Shown one piece after another: positions 19,258-27,636 of a stretch of 64,000 nt of DNA; the stretch's first letter is position 1; each line of letters begins with the position of its first letter. A model generated the notes under the pieces. The model saw nothing but the letters and a program-made list of their open reading frames with translations. It was not told the DNA's origin and did not search any database. Location of the stretch: contig CAYJPG010000001.1 in assembly GCA_964371995.1 (NCBI GenBank), positions 33,139 to 97,138 on the forward strand, read 5' to 3'. This DNA comes from SHZI01 sp964371995. GTDB lineage: Bacteria > Pseudomonadota > Gammaproteobacteria > Steroidobacterales > GCA-2729495. The position numbers were made by a program, and so were the translations under genes.

Positions 19258-19284
19258 TTAGCACTCTCTCGCGGAGAGTGCCAA
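19258..19284 (-). promoter_or_regulatory. CIRCE operator (HrcA-binding site)
   Basis: TTAGCACTC at 19258-19266, a nine-base spacer, then GAGTGCCAA at 19276-19284. This matches the CIRCE consensus TTAGCACTC-N9-GAGTGCTAA with one mismatch in the second arm. It lies upstream of groES, so the operon is predicted to be repressed by HrcA and released on heat shock. The hrcA gene is not in this window. Confidence 0.92.
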
Positions 19285-19410
19285 TGATAGGGGCGGCACC
19301 GCGGATTTCAAGGGCTGACATAATTCGCGCCCGTGTCGATGGAATCCGTCGCCACCGGATGAGACCGTATCCCATTGGGTAAACGAGCAGATAAAGCGGG
19401 CAATAAGCGG

Positions 19411-21714
19411 ATGAAATACCGGATGCCGGAGATTTTCCGGCTGGCAATGCTGAGCCTGATTTTGCTCATCCCCGCAGCGGTGGCCCGGGCGGCCATCGGC
19501 CGTGGCGGCGAGGCAGACATCCTTAAGCCGGAACAGGCCTTCCGCTATGTCGCGAGCGCCACTGCCGACGAGGTCATCGTGCGCTGGACGATTGAACCGG
19601 CGCATTACCTGTATCGCGAGCGGATGAGCTATGAGAGCCGAACACCGGGAATCACGCTTGGAACAGCGTCGATCCCGACGGGAACACCGCATAACGATGA
19701 ATACTTCGGCCAGATGCACATCTTCAGGGACAGCCTCGAAGTGCGGCTACCCGTCAGCACCCGGCCAGCGAGTCCCGTCAAGCTGGCGCTGGCGATCAAA
19801 TCGCAGGGTTGTGCCGATATCGGGCTGTGTTATCCGCCGCAGGTATGGGTGGCCAATGTGGAGCTGCCGGCTGCCGGTAGCGCCACAGCATCGGCAGGCA
19901 AACTGCGCGCGCTGCTGAACGGCACACGGCGCGGCAGTCACGACGAACCACTGCCGGTAGCGCAGGCCTTCCCGCTGGATGCGGTCCTCGCCGATGACTT
20001 CACCCTGCAGATCCACTGGGACATCACAGCCGGCTATTACCTGTACAGGCATACCCTCAAGGCCAGCACCAGCAGTGACAGCGTACAACTCGGTCCACCG
20101 TCACTGCCCGACGGCACGCCGATGAACGACGAAACCTGGGGCGATACTTTCGTGTTCCAGGAGCCGGTGACGATGACCGTGCCGCTGATCCGGCGCGGCC
20201 CGGCGGCAGCCAGCCTGCCGCTCACAATCGAATATCAGGGCTGCAAACTCGACAGCATCTGTTATCCGCCACAACGCGTATCAATCACGCTCGATCTGCC
20301 GGAAGGCACCACCGATACCAGCGGTGCTGTAGCTGCACCACGCACTGAAGCGGAACAGGACCGCCTGTACACACTGATCCGCGATGGCCATCTGCTCGCG
20401 GTGATGGCGATGTTTGCCGGACTGGGTCTGCTGCTCTCCTTTACGCCCTGCTGCCTGCCCATGTATCCGATCCTGTCCGGCATCATCGTCGGGCAGAGCG
20501 GGCCCGGCGACCAGGATGCCGCAGACCAAAGGAGGAACAGCACGGCGCGGAGTTTCCTGCTTTCGGTCGCATTCGTGCTGGGTATGGCGGTGACCTATAC
20601 CGCACTTGGCGCGGTGTTCGCTGCGGCAGGCGCCCAGGTGCAGGCCATCATGCAGAAGCCTGCAGTGACGATCGGTGTCGCACTGCTGTTCGTTGCGCTC
20701 GCGCTGTCGATGTTCGGGCTCTTTGATCTGCAGATCCCGTCTTCGTGGCAAACCCGGCTGAACGCGATGTCCGGCCGGCAACAGTCGGGCCGGCTGCTGG
20801 GCGCCGGCGTCATGGGCATGATATCCGCCGCAGTCGTCACCACCTGCGTGACGCCGCCGCTGGTGGCGGCCCTCACGGTGATCGCAAGAACCGGCGACGT
20901 CACACGCGGTGCGCTCGCGCTGTTTGCACTCGCGATCGGCATGGGTATCCCGCTGCTCGCAATCGGTGCCTCGGCCGGTCACCTGATGCCGAAAACCGGC
21001 GCCTGGATGGCCTCGGTCAAAGCTGTTTTCGGCCTGATGATGCTGGGCATGGCCGTCTGGATGATGGACCGCCTGTGGCCGGACACCATAACGCTCGCGC
21101 TGTGGGGCGTGCTGCTGGTGACAGCCAGCAATCTGCTCGGCACCTTCACACCTCTGGACGAAAAAGCGACGCTGGCGCGCAAGCTCGGCAAGAGCCTCGG
21201 TATCGTTGTGTTGCTTTACGGTGCGGCACTGCTTATCGGTGCCTTTGGCGGCGGCAAAGACGCGCTGAGGCCGCTGCAGTTCCTGAGCAGCGCGGCAACA
21301 GGCAGCGCGGATGGCAGGGATAATGAAGCTGATTCCTCACCCTTCACCCGTATCAAGACCGGCGCGGAACTTGATGCGCAGTTGGCGCGTGCCGTCGCTG
21401 CCGGGCAGCCGGTGATGCTGGATTTCTATGCCGACTGGTGCGTGTCCTGCAAGGAGCTGGAGAAATACACCTTCCCGGATCCTGCGGTGCGCAAGGAGCT
21501 CACCAGGGCGATCACGCTGCAAGCGGATGTCACCGCAATGGATGCCGACGACCAGGCGTTGATGCAGCGCTTTGGCATCATGGGGCCGCCGACCATCGTG
21601 TTCTTCAATGCCGCTGGCACCGAACAACCGGCAATGCGCGTGGTGGGTTTCATGAAAGCCGAAGCTTTTGCCGCACATCTGCACAAGGCTTTTGCCGCAC
21701 CGGCTGGAAGCTGA
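19411..21714 (+). CDS. dsbD: Thiol:disulfide interchange protein DsbD with duplicated N-terminal domain
   Basis: An inner-membrane reductase that carries electrons from cytoplasmic thioredoxin to periplasmic thiol enzymes. From the ATG at 19411 the 767-residue protein has a signal peptide (1-27). Two consecutive DsbD-alpha-type domains follow, with Cys pairs GCADIGLC (134/140) and GCKLDSIC (278/284). An eight-helix membrane domain from about residue 330 has the redox Cys near TPCCLP and TTCVTPP. The C-terminal thioredoxin domain has DWCVSC (Cys 677/680). Most DsbD proteins are near 570 residues with one alpha domain; the extra length here is the duplication. A TTG 36 bases upstream is an alternative start. 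The tlpA-like gene follows after three bases, so both likely serve periplasmic thiol reduction. Confidence 0.93.
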   Translation: MKYRMPEIFRLAMLSLILLIPAAVARAAIGRGGEADILKPEQAFRYVASATADEVIVRWTIEPAHYLYRERMSYESRTPGITLGTASIPTGTPHNDEYFGQMHIFRDSLEVRLPVSTRPASPVKLALAIKSQGCADIGLCYPPQVWVANVELPAAGSATASAGKLRALLNGTRRGSHDEPLPVAQAFPLDAVLADDFTLQIHWDITAGYYLYRHTLKASTSSDSVQLGPPSLPDGTPMNDETWGDTFVFQEPVTMTVPLIRRGPAAASLPLTIEYQGCKLDSICYPPQRVSITLDLPEGTTDTSGAVAAPRTEAEQDRLYTLIRDGHLLAVMAMFAGLGLLLSFTPCCLPMYPILSGIIVGQSGPGDQDAADQRRNSTARSFLLSVAFVLGMAVTYTALGAVFAAAGAQVQAIMQKPAVTIGVALLFVALALSMFGLFDLQIPSSWQTRLNAMSGRQQSGRLLGAGVMGMISAAVVTTCVTPPLVAALTVIARTGDVTRGALALFALAIGMGIPLLAIGASAGHLMPKTGAWMASVKAVFGLMMLGMAVWMMDRLWPDTITLALWGVLLVTASNLLGTFTPLDEKATLARKLGKSLGIVVLLYGAALLIGAFGGGKDALRPLQFLSSAATGSADGRDNEADSSPFTRIKTGAELDAQLARAVAAGQPVMLDFYADWCVSCKELEKYTFPDPAVRKELTRAITLQADVTAMDADDQALMQRFGIMGPPTIVFFNAAGTEQPAMRVVGFMKAEAFAAHLHKAFAAPAGS

Positions 21715-21717
21715 GAC

Positions 21718-22353
21718 ATGAGCCCCTTGCGCAAACTTGCAGTCGGCCTGTGGGCAGCGGTGTTCGTGTTCGGCGGGATACTCGCCGGGCGCTACTGGGG
21801 CCAGTTGAGCGCACCGCCCGCCGCCTCAACCGCCACCGAAACTCGACCGGCAGTGCCCACGCCGACCAGGCTACCGCCGATCACGCTCAAGGATCTGCGC
21901 GAACAGAGCCGTTCACTCAGCGACTGGCCGAACCGCACCCTGCTGATCAATTTCTGGGCAACCTGGTGCGCCCCCTGCCGCGAGGAAATGCCGCTGCTGG
22001 AGCAACTGCAGCAGTCGATGGATCCGGCAACACTGCAAGTGATCGGCATCGCACTCGACCGGCCGGAGCCGGTGCTGCGCTTTGTCGGCGAGACTGGCAT
22101 CAGCTATCCGGTCCTGCTCGGCGAGGAAGCGGCGACGCGCGCCGCTGAACAATTTGGCGAGGCCTTCGTCGGCCTGCCCTTCTCGGTGCTTGCCGCCGCG
22201 GACGGTACAATCCTGGCGATCCATACGGGCCAGGTCAGCGCCCGGGACCTGGCCCAGATCGGTACGGTGGCGCAACAACTGGCTACGGGCGAGCTGACAC
22301 CGGCCGCTGCCCGCGTCATACTGCAGCGCAATCAACAAGCGCCTGCCCGATAA
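21718..22353 (+). CDS. TlpA/ResA-type periplasmic thioredoxin
   Basis: A 211-residue membrane-anchored thiol-disulfide protein. An uncleaved N-terminal helix at about residues 5-27 is followed by a Pro/Thr-rich linker. The thioredoxin fold then has the active site NFWATWCAPCREEMP and the cis-Pro segment GLPFSV. Proteins of this type reduce apocytochrome c or other periplasmic thiols. It begins three bases after dsbD, its probable electron donor. The C-terminal 35 residues extend past the fold and carry no motif I recognise. Confidence 0.9.
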   Translation: MSPLRKLAVGLWAAVFVFGGILAGRYWGQLSAPPAASTATETRPAVPTPTRLPPITLKDLREQSRSLSDWPNRTLLINFWATWCAPCREEMPLLEQLQQSMDPATLQVIGIALDRPEPVLRFVGETGISYPVLLGEEAATRAAEQFGEAFVGLPFSVLAAADGTILAIHTGQVSARDLAQIGTVAQQLATGELTPAAARVILQRNQQAPAR

Positions 22354-22434
22354 AGACTGCGGTGTTGCACATAATGTCATTCGGCGCAGAAACTCGCTAA
22401 ACTCGCGGCCATCTCCAGCGATAAAGAGCCAAAC

Positions 22435-22887
22435 ATGGCCAGGCTGCTGCTGCTCAACGGCCCCAACCTCAACCTGCTCGGACGCCGTGAACCGCATCTA
22501 TACGGCGCAACCACGCTGGCGGACATCGAACGAGATGTCACCGCGGCTGCACGGGCCGCCGGGCATCAGCTGGAGGCCTTTCAGACCAACTCGGAAGCCC
22601 ATCTGGTCGACCGGATCCAGCAGTCGGCCGGAATCGTGGACTTTATCCTGCTGAACCCCGGCGCCCTGACCCACACCAGCGTCGCGATGCGTGATGCACT
22701 GCTGGCGGTCGGCATTCCGTTTATCGAGATTCACCTCAGCAATGTGCACGCCCGGGAGGAATTCCGGCGGCATTCCTATGTATCGGACATCGCAGTCGGC
22801 GTCATCACCGGCCTCGGCGCGCTCGGCTACCAGCTTGCCCTGCAGGCGGCCTGTGCGCAGCTCGCACGCCCGCCGCAACCCCAGTAG
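22435..22887 (+). CDS. aroQ: 3-dehydroquinate dehydratase, type II
   Basis: Catalyses the third shikimate-pathway step, 3-dehydroquinate to 3-dehydroshikimate. The 150-residue length and motifs fit type II enzymes. LLNGPNLNLLGRREP at the N-terminus contributes the active-site Asn and the flexible loop. QTNSEAHLVDRI, LNPGALTHTSVA, and HLSNVHAREEFRRHSY with the catalytic His and Arg follow. It lies directly upstream of accB and accC, the widespread aroQ-accB-accC order. Confidence 0.97.
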   Translation: MARLLLLNGPNLNLLGRREPHLYGATTLADIERDVTAAARAAGHQLEAFQTNSEAHLVDRIQQSAGIVDFILLNPGALTHTSVAMRDALLAVGIPFIEIHLSNVHAREEFRRHSYVSDIAVGVITGLGALGYQLALQAACAQLARPPQPQ

Positions 22888-22897
22888 AGGAACCTCC

Positions 22898-23404
22898 ATG
22901 GATATCCGCAAGGTCAAAAAGCTCATCGAGCTGCTGGAAGAATCCGGCCTCTCTGAACTCGAGATCACCGAAGGCGAAGAGTCGATACGCATCAGTCGCA
23001 GCACCACATCGACAGCGGTGCAGTACACACTGCCACCACAACCACTGCCGGCGGCACCTGCCGCCGCGCCGGTTGCCGCTCGCACGTCGGGCACAGCGCC
23101 GGTCAGCGAAGAGCCGGATGGTCACCGGGTACTGTCGCCCATGGTCGGCACCTACTTCGAGGCACCGTCACCGGGTGCTGATTCTTATGTCAGGATCGGC
23201 GACCAGGTACAGGCCGGCGACACCCTGTGCATCATCGAAGCGATGAAAATGATGAACCAGATCGAAGCCGATGTGGCCGGCAAGGTGGTCGCCGCACTCG
23301 CCAAGNNNNNNNNNNCGCACCTGACTCAGTTTCGCGATCTCATCGATTCCAAGAACGGCGAACCGGTCGAGTTCGGCCAGCCCCTGTTCATCATCGCGCC
23401 GTAG
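22898..23404 (+). CDS. accB: Biotin carboxyl carrier protein of acetyl-CoA carboxylase (contains an assembly gap)
   Basis: The biotinylated subunit of acetyl-CoA carboxylase in fatty-acid synthesis. From the ATG at 22898, preceded by GAGGAA, the protein opens MDIRKVKKLIELLEESG. It has a Pro/Ala-rich linker and then a biotinyl domain with VLSPMVGTYFEAPSPGAD and the biotin-Lys motif EAMKMMN. Ten N bases at 23306-23315 interrupt the codons after VVAALAK. The next twelve residues, HLTQFRDLIDSK, are not expected in AccB, where NGEPVEFGQPLF should follow directly. The gap region is therefore probably misassembled. The frame otherwise stays open to a normal C-terminus. Confidence 0.92.
   Translation: MDIRKVKKLIELLEESGLSELEITEGEESIRISRSTTSTAVQYTLPPQPLPAAPAAAPVAARTSGTAPVSEEPDGHRVLSPMVGTYFEAPSPGADSYVRIGDQVQAGDTLCIIEAMKMMNQIEADVAGKVVAALAKXXXXHLTQFRDLIDSKNGEPVEFGQPLFIIAP
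23306..23315. other. Assembly gap of 10 N inside accB
   Basis: Ten unresolved bases mark a scaffold join. The real length of missing or duplicated sequence is unknown. The 38 bases after it encode residues foreign to the biotinyl domain. Confidence 0.99.
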
Positions 23405-23455
23405 TTTCGGCTGCACCGTTTTCCGACGCGCCGCCTCACCCAGGTCAGCCAGCAC

Positions 23456-24796
23456 ATGCTCGACAAGGTCGTCATCGCCAACCGCGCCGAGATCGCACTG
23501 CGCATACAGCGTGCCTGTCGTGAACTTGGTATCAGGACTGTCGCCGTGCACTCGACCGCCGACACCAGCCTGAAACACGTATTGCTTGCCGACGAGACCG
23601 TCTGCATTGGCCCGCCTGCATCGGCCCAGAGCTACCTGAACATGCCGGCGATCATCAGCGCCGCCGAAGTCACCGATGCCGTGGCCATCCATCCGGGTTA
23701 TGGCTTTCTGTCGGAGAACGCCGACTTTGCCGAACGCGTGCAGCGAAGCGGCTTTATCTTCATCGGCCCGCCCCCGGATGTGATTCGCCTGATGGGCGAC
23801 AAGATTTCTGCAAAGGCGGCCATGAAAGCGGCCGGGGTACCGTGTGTACCAGGCTCGGATGGCCCGTTGTCTGATGACCTCGATGAAGTGCAGGCCATGG
23901 CGCGCTCGATCGGTTACCCGGTGATCATCAAGGCGGCAGCGGGCGGCGGTGGCCGTGGCATGCGCGTGGTGCACAGCGACGCCGCCCTGCCAAATGCGGT
24001 GACGCTGACGCGCACCGAGGCTGCGGCAGCCTTTGGCGACGGCACGGTCTACATGGAAAAGTACCTGGAACACCCGCGCCATATCGAGTTTCAGGTACTC
24101 GCCGATGCGCATGGCAACGTCGTGCATCTTTTTGACCGTGATTGCTCGATGCAGCGGCGACACCAGAAGGTCATCGAAGAGGCGCCAGCACCCGGTATTT
24201 CCGATGAGCTGCGCATGAAGATGGGCGCGAGAGTCGTGCGCGCCTGCCAGGAGATCGGCTACAGGAGCGCCGGCACTTTCGAGTTTCTGTACGAGAACGA
24301 CGAGTTTTACTTCATCGAAATGAATACGCGGGTGCAGGTCGAGCATCCGGTCACCGAGATGATCACCGGCGTGGATATCGTCAAGGAACAGCTGCGCATC
24401 GCGGCAGGTGAGCGCCTGTCTTTCAGTCAGGAGGACCTGGCGATACGCGGACACGCCGTCGAGTGCCGTATCAATGCCGAGGACCCGCGGACCTTCATGC
24501 CCTCACCCGGCAAGGTCGAGTTGTGGCATCCGCCGGGCGGGCCAGGCATCCGCGTCGACAGCCATATCTACAGCGGCTATGTGGTGCCACCGTTCTACGA
24601 TTCCCTGATCGCCAAGGTGATCGCCTATGGCGAAAACCGCGAAACCGCCATCGCACGCATGAGCATCGCCCTGTCCGAGATGGTGGTGGAGGGCATCAAG
24701 ACCAATATCCCGTTGCATGTGGACATGTGCCAGGACGCCGCATTCCGGGCCGGCGGCTCGGACATCCACTACCTGGAAAAACGTCTGCGCCTCTGA
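23456..24796 (+). CDS. accC: Biotin carboxylase subunit of acetyl-CoA carboxylase
   Basis: ATP-dependent carboxylation of the biotin on AccB. The 446 residues begin MLDKVVIANRAEIALRI. They contain HPGYGFLSENADFAE, the ATP-grasp glycine loop KAAAGGGGRGMRVV, the HIEFQVLAD segment, the ERDCSMQRR-like DRDCSMQRRHQK, and the catalytic FIEMNTRVQVEHPVTE block. Length and order are normal. It lies 51 bases behind accB and 12 bases before prmA in one probable operon. Confidence 0.98.
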   Translation: MLDKVVIANRAEIALRIQRACRELGIRTVAVHSTADTSLKHVLLADETVCIGPPASAQSYLNMPAIISAAEVTDAVAIHPGYGFLSENADFAERVQRSGFIFIGPPPDVIRLMGDKISAKAAMKAAGVPCVPGSDGPLSDDLDEVQAMARSIGYPVIIKAAAGGGGRGMRVVHSDAALPNAVTLTRTEAAAAFGDGTVYMEKYLEHPRHIEFQVLADAHGNVVHLFDRDCSMQRRHQKVIEEAPAPGISDELRMKMGARVVRACQEIGYRSAGTFEFLYENDEFYFIEMNTRVQVEHPVTEMITGVDIVKEQLRIAAGERLSFSQEDLAIRGHAVECRINAEDPRTFMPSPGKVELWHPPGGPGIRVDSHIYSGYVVPPFYDSLIAKVIAYGENRETAIARMSIALSEMVVEGIKTNIPLHVDMCQDAAFRAGGSDIHYLEKRLRL

Positions 24797-24808
24797 TGCG
24801 CATGTCTG

Positions 24809-25699
24809 ATGTCCATGCCCGACAGCTGGCTGCAGGCGCAACTCGAGGTTCCGCGCGACTCCATCGCCAGTGCTGAAGCACTGCTCGAAGCGCTGGGCGC
24901 ACTGGTCAGCTGGACCGAGTCAGCCAATGACGAAGAGATTCTGGAGCCTGCGCCCGGCGCTATACCGCTGTGGGCCGAAGTCCGCATTACGGCCTTGTTT
25001 CCAGCTGACGCATCCCGCACCGATATCACTGAAGCCCTGAAGACCGGTCTCGGCACAGCAAGCGGGAAAGTCGGCTTCAGCGTGGTTCAGGACCGCGACT
25101 GGGATGCCGACTGGCGCCGGCAGCTCAAACCGCTACGCTTCGGCAAACACCTGTGGATCTGCCCGGTCGGACAGGCATGCCCGGCCACTGATGGCATCAG
25201 CGTGATCCTCGAGCCGGGGCTCGCCTTCGGCACCGGTACCCACCCCACCACCGCGATGTGCCTCACCTGGCTCGACGGCACATTGCTCACCGGCAAACGG
25301 ATGCTCGACTACGGTTGCGGCTCCGGGATTCTGGCCATCGCTGCCCTGGCGCTTGGCGCTGACAGCTGCAGGGGGGTCGATATCGACCCGCAGGCACTGC
25401 TGGCAAGCCGGGACAATGCGCTGAGAAATGCCTGCAGCGAACGGCTCACGCTCGGTGAACCGGCCGACGACCCGACCGAAGGCTATGCGGTGATCGTGGC
25501 CAATATCCTCTCCGGCCCGCTGATCAGGCTTGCGCCCCAACTGCAACGTTACGCCGGCCCGGCGACCCGCATCGCATTGAGCGGTATCCTTGCCGCACAG
25601 TCCGCTGAAGTAGTGGCTGCATTCCGGCCATGGGTGCAGCTGGAACTGACGGCACAACAGGACGACTGGGTACTGCTGACGGGATGCGTGGCTGACTAA
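24809..25699 (+). CDS. prmA: Ribosomal protein L11 methyltransferase
   Basis: Trimethylates lysines and the N-terminus of ribosomal protein L11. The 296-residue protein has the N-terminal substrate-recognition domain (about residues 1-100). A linker follows with DRDWDADWRRQLKPLRFG. The methyltransferase fold has the SAM motif LDYGCGSGILAIAALALGA, preceded by LEPGLAFGTGTHPTTAMC and followed by VANILSGPLIRLAP. All are diagnostic of PrmA. Translation may start at ATG 24809 or the next ATG two codons on. It starts 12 bases after accC. Confidence 0.97.
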   Translation: MSMPDSWLQAQLEVPRDSIASAEALLEALGALVSWTESANDEEILEPAPGAIPLWAEVRITALFPADASRTDITEALKTGLGTASGKVGFSVVQDRDWDADWRRQLKPLRFGKHLWICPVGQACPATDGISVILEPGLAFGTGTHPTTAMCLTWLDGTLLTGKRMLDYGCGSGILAIAALALGADSCRGVDIDPQALLASRDNALRNACSERLTLGEPADDPTEGYAVIVANILSGPLIRLAPQLQRYAGPATRIALSGILAAQSAEVVAAFRPWVQLELTAQQDDWVLLTGCVAD

Positions 25700-25702
25700 G
25701 TT

Positions 25703-27094
25703 ATGTTTACCACCTGCAAGGAGTGCGGCACGGTTTTCCGGGTAAGTCCCGCGGAGCTTCGCGTTGCGGAGGGCCAGGTGCGCTGCGGGCATTGTTCAGC
25801 CACCTTCAATGCGCTCGCGACACTCACCGACGAGCCGCCACCCACCACCATCCTGCCGCAACTGCAGGTGCCACCGCACCTTGTGCGCGAAGCAGAGATT
25901 GAACCGGAGTCTGAGCCAGAACCAGAACTCAAGCCGGCGTTTGAGCCGGAGCCGAAGCCTGAACCCGATTCAGAGCCAGAGCCAGAGCCAGATTCAGAGT
26001 CAGATTCAGAGTCAGAGTCAGAGTCAGAGTCAGATATGTCTGCGCTGGATTCCGTCATCACCAGCGATGCTGTTCTGGAATTCAATGTCCCGGAGGACAA
26101 CTGGTCGGAGTTTTTTGTCGAGGTCGCCGAGCCGCAAGTGCTGCCGCCCATCGTTGCCATGCCGGCACCAGACGAAGACGAAATCGCCGAAGCTGAACCC
26201 GGGCCAGAACCCGGCTCAGGTCCCGCACCCGTCACAGGCTCGGATACAGCGTCGATCAACTATGTGCCGGAAGACTGGCAGGATCTGCTCAACGAGGTGC
26301 CCGATGAGGCTGACGAAGCCCCGGTGTACCGCATCGATGCAGATGGCCCGGACGCCGCGCCCGGGGTCGCACCCGACTCCGGGCCAGTATCTGTCGCTGA
26401 TCCATCCATCGAAGCTGCGGACAGCGCGGATGAAGGCGAAGAGGATCATGGCGATTCACTCACTGCACCATCTGACACTGCGGAACCCCTGGCGGAACCG
26501 CTTCTGATCGGGCGTCCCTTCGAGTGGCAGCCCCGCTTTGAACTGCCCGAAGCGCCACCCCGCCGACGCCGGGTCTTGGGGCTGGGCGCAGCCATTTTGG
26601 CCCTGGCTCTTGTGCTGCAGATCATTCACTACCAGCGCGATGATCTTGCGGCGCGGCCCGCACTGTACCGGCCCCTCACACGTATTTATGGCGCACTGAA
26701 TCTGTCGTTGCTGCCCAACTGGAATCTGCATGCCTATGAAGTGCGCGGTTCAGAGGCGGTAGCCGGCGCAACAACCCGTGGTGCGCTCGATGTACTCGCG
26801 CGTATCGCCATCGTCGGCTCTGAGCCCGTGGGACTGCCGATGGTACGCGTCACGCTGCGCGACCGTTTTTCGAAATCATTGGGCAGTCGCGTGTTCGGTC
26901 CCGATGAATATCTCGATGGTATTTCGCCACCCGCAGAACTGCTCACTTCAGGCTATTTGATTCCGGTCAGGATCAGCCTGCGCGATCCCGGTACAGATGC
27001 GTTTGGCTACGAGGTGGACGTCTGTGTGCTTTACCGTCGTGAAGGACTGGTCTGTCAACAGGAACGGGATCAGAAAACACCTTTCACGCGCTAG
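25703..27094 (+). CDS. Zinc-ribbon and DUF3426 domain membrane protein
   Basis: A 463-residue protein of unknown function found beside prmA and fis in many gammaproteobacteria. The N-terminus is an MJ0042-type zinc ribbon with C-x2-C pairs in TTCKECGTVF and VRCGHCSATF. It is followed by a long acidic, Pro/Glu/Ser-rich disordered region (about residues 60-270). Within this, residues near 95-112 are encoded by a perfect hexanucleotide repeat. One membrane helix (VLGLGAAILALALVLQIIHY) leads into the C-terminal DUF3426 domain, with the typical ending EVDVCVLYRREG. It starts three bases after prmA. Confidence 0.88.
   Translation: MFTTCKECGTVFRVSPAELRVAEGQVRCGHCSATFNALATLTDEPPPTTILPQLQVPPHLVREAEIEPESEPEPELKPAFEPEPKPEPDSEPEPEPDSESDSESESESESDMSALDSVITSDAVLEFNVPEDNWSEFFVEVAEPQVLPPIVAMPAPDEDEIAEAEPGPEPGSGPAPVTGSDTASINYVPEDWQDLLNEVPDEADEAPVYRIDADGPDAAPGVAPDSGPVSVADPSIEAADSADEGEEDHGDSLTAPSDTAEPLAEPLLIGRPFEWQPRFELPEAPPRRRRVLGLGAAILALALVLQIIHYQRDDLAARPALYRPLTRIYGALNLSLLPNWNLHAYEVRGSEAVAGATTRGALDVLARIAIVGSEPVGLPMVRVTLRDRFSKSLGSRVFGPDEYLDGISPPAELLTSGYLIPVRISLRDPGTDAFGYEVDVCVLYRREGLVCQQERDQKTPFTR
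25994..26035 (+). repeat. In-frame hexanucleotide microsatellite TCAGAG/TCAGAT
   Basis: Seven tandem six-base units of TCAGAN lie inside the DUF3426 gene, encoding alternating Ser-Glu/Ser-Asp dipeptides. Unit gain or loss would change the acidic linker length without shifting the frame. Confidence 0.9.
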
Positions 27095-27280
27095 CGTCGA
27101 CAACGACGTGCTATGATCGCTCCCCCCGCGCACCGTCGAAAACATTTTTTATACTTCGTTGCGCCGCGGACTCACTTGATGAAGACCAGGCGTGTGGTGA
27201 GCACGCTTAAATAATTCAGATGCTTTGGCTGCCATGCCTGCGGGCGGCGACCGAAGACTGTCTCCAGGAGTATTCAAGCG

Positions 27281-27592
27281 GTGGCAAAGAAGACGCGCGG
27301 CAAGAGTCCCACGAAAAAGCATGTCCCGGCCCGTAACGGTGCCACAGTGGTACGCGTCAAGAACCGGCCGCTGCGTGACCTCACGGAAGAAGCGCTGCAG
27401 AGTTACTTCAGCGATCTCAACGGTCACCGTCCCGGCGATCTGTACGAACTGGTGCTCGGCGAGATTGAAACGCCACTGTTCAAGACCGTGCTCGACTACA
27501 CAGGTGGCAACCAGAGTGTCGCAGCGGAAATTCTCGGCATCAACCGCGCCACGCTGCGCAAGAAGCTGCGGCACTACGAACTACTGGACTGA
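27281..27592 (+). CDS. fis: Fis family nucleoid-associated DNA-binding protein
   Basis: A small DNA-bending protein of 103 residues that shapes the nucleoid and activates stable-RNA promoters. The C-terminal half contains the Fis helix-turn-helix: ETPLFKTVLDYTGGNQSVAAEILGINRATLRKKLRHYELLD pattern, with GGNQSVAAEILG as the first helix and turn. The N-terminal 30 residues are Lys/Arg-rich and longer than in E. coli Fis. The start is GTG with AGGAG eleven bases upstream. Placement between DUF3426 and purH is a known gammaproteobacterial order, differing from the enteric dusB-fis pair. Confidence 0.9.
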   Translation: MAKKTRGKSPTKKHVPARNGATVVRVKNRPLRDLTEEALQSYFSDLNGHRPGDLYELVLGEIETPLFKTVLDYTGGNQSVAAEILGINRATLRKKLRHYELLD

Positions 27593-27636
27593 GTCCACCC
27601 TGCAGCGTTTCCCTTTCACTCAGCCCAGGCAGCCTC

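Noticed and set aside
23168..24454. Minus-strand frame of 428 codons opposite accB-accC
   Set aside because: It is antisense to highly conserved biotin carboxylase sequence.
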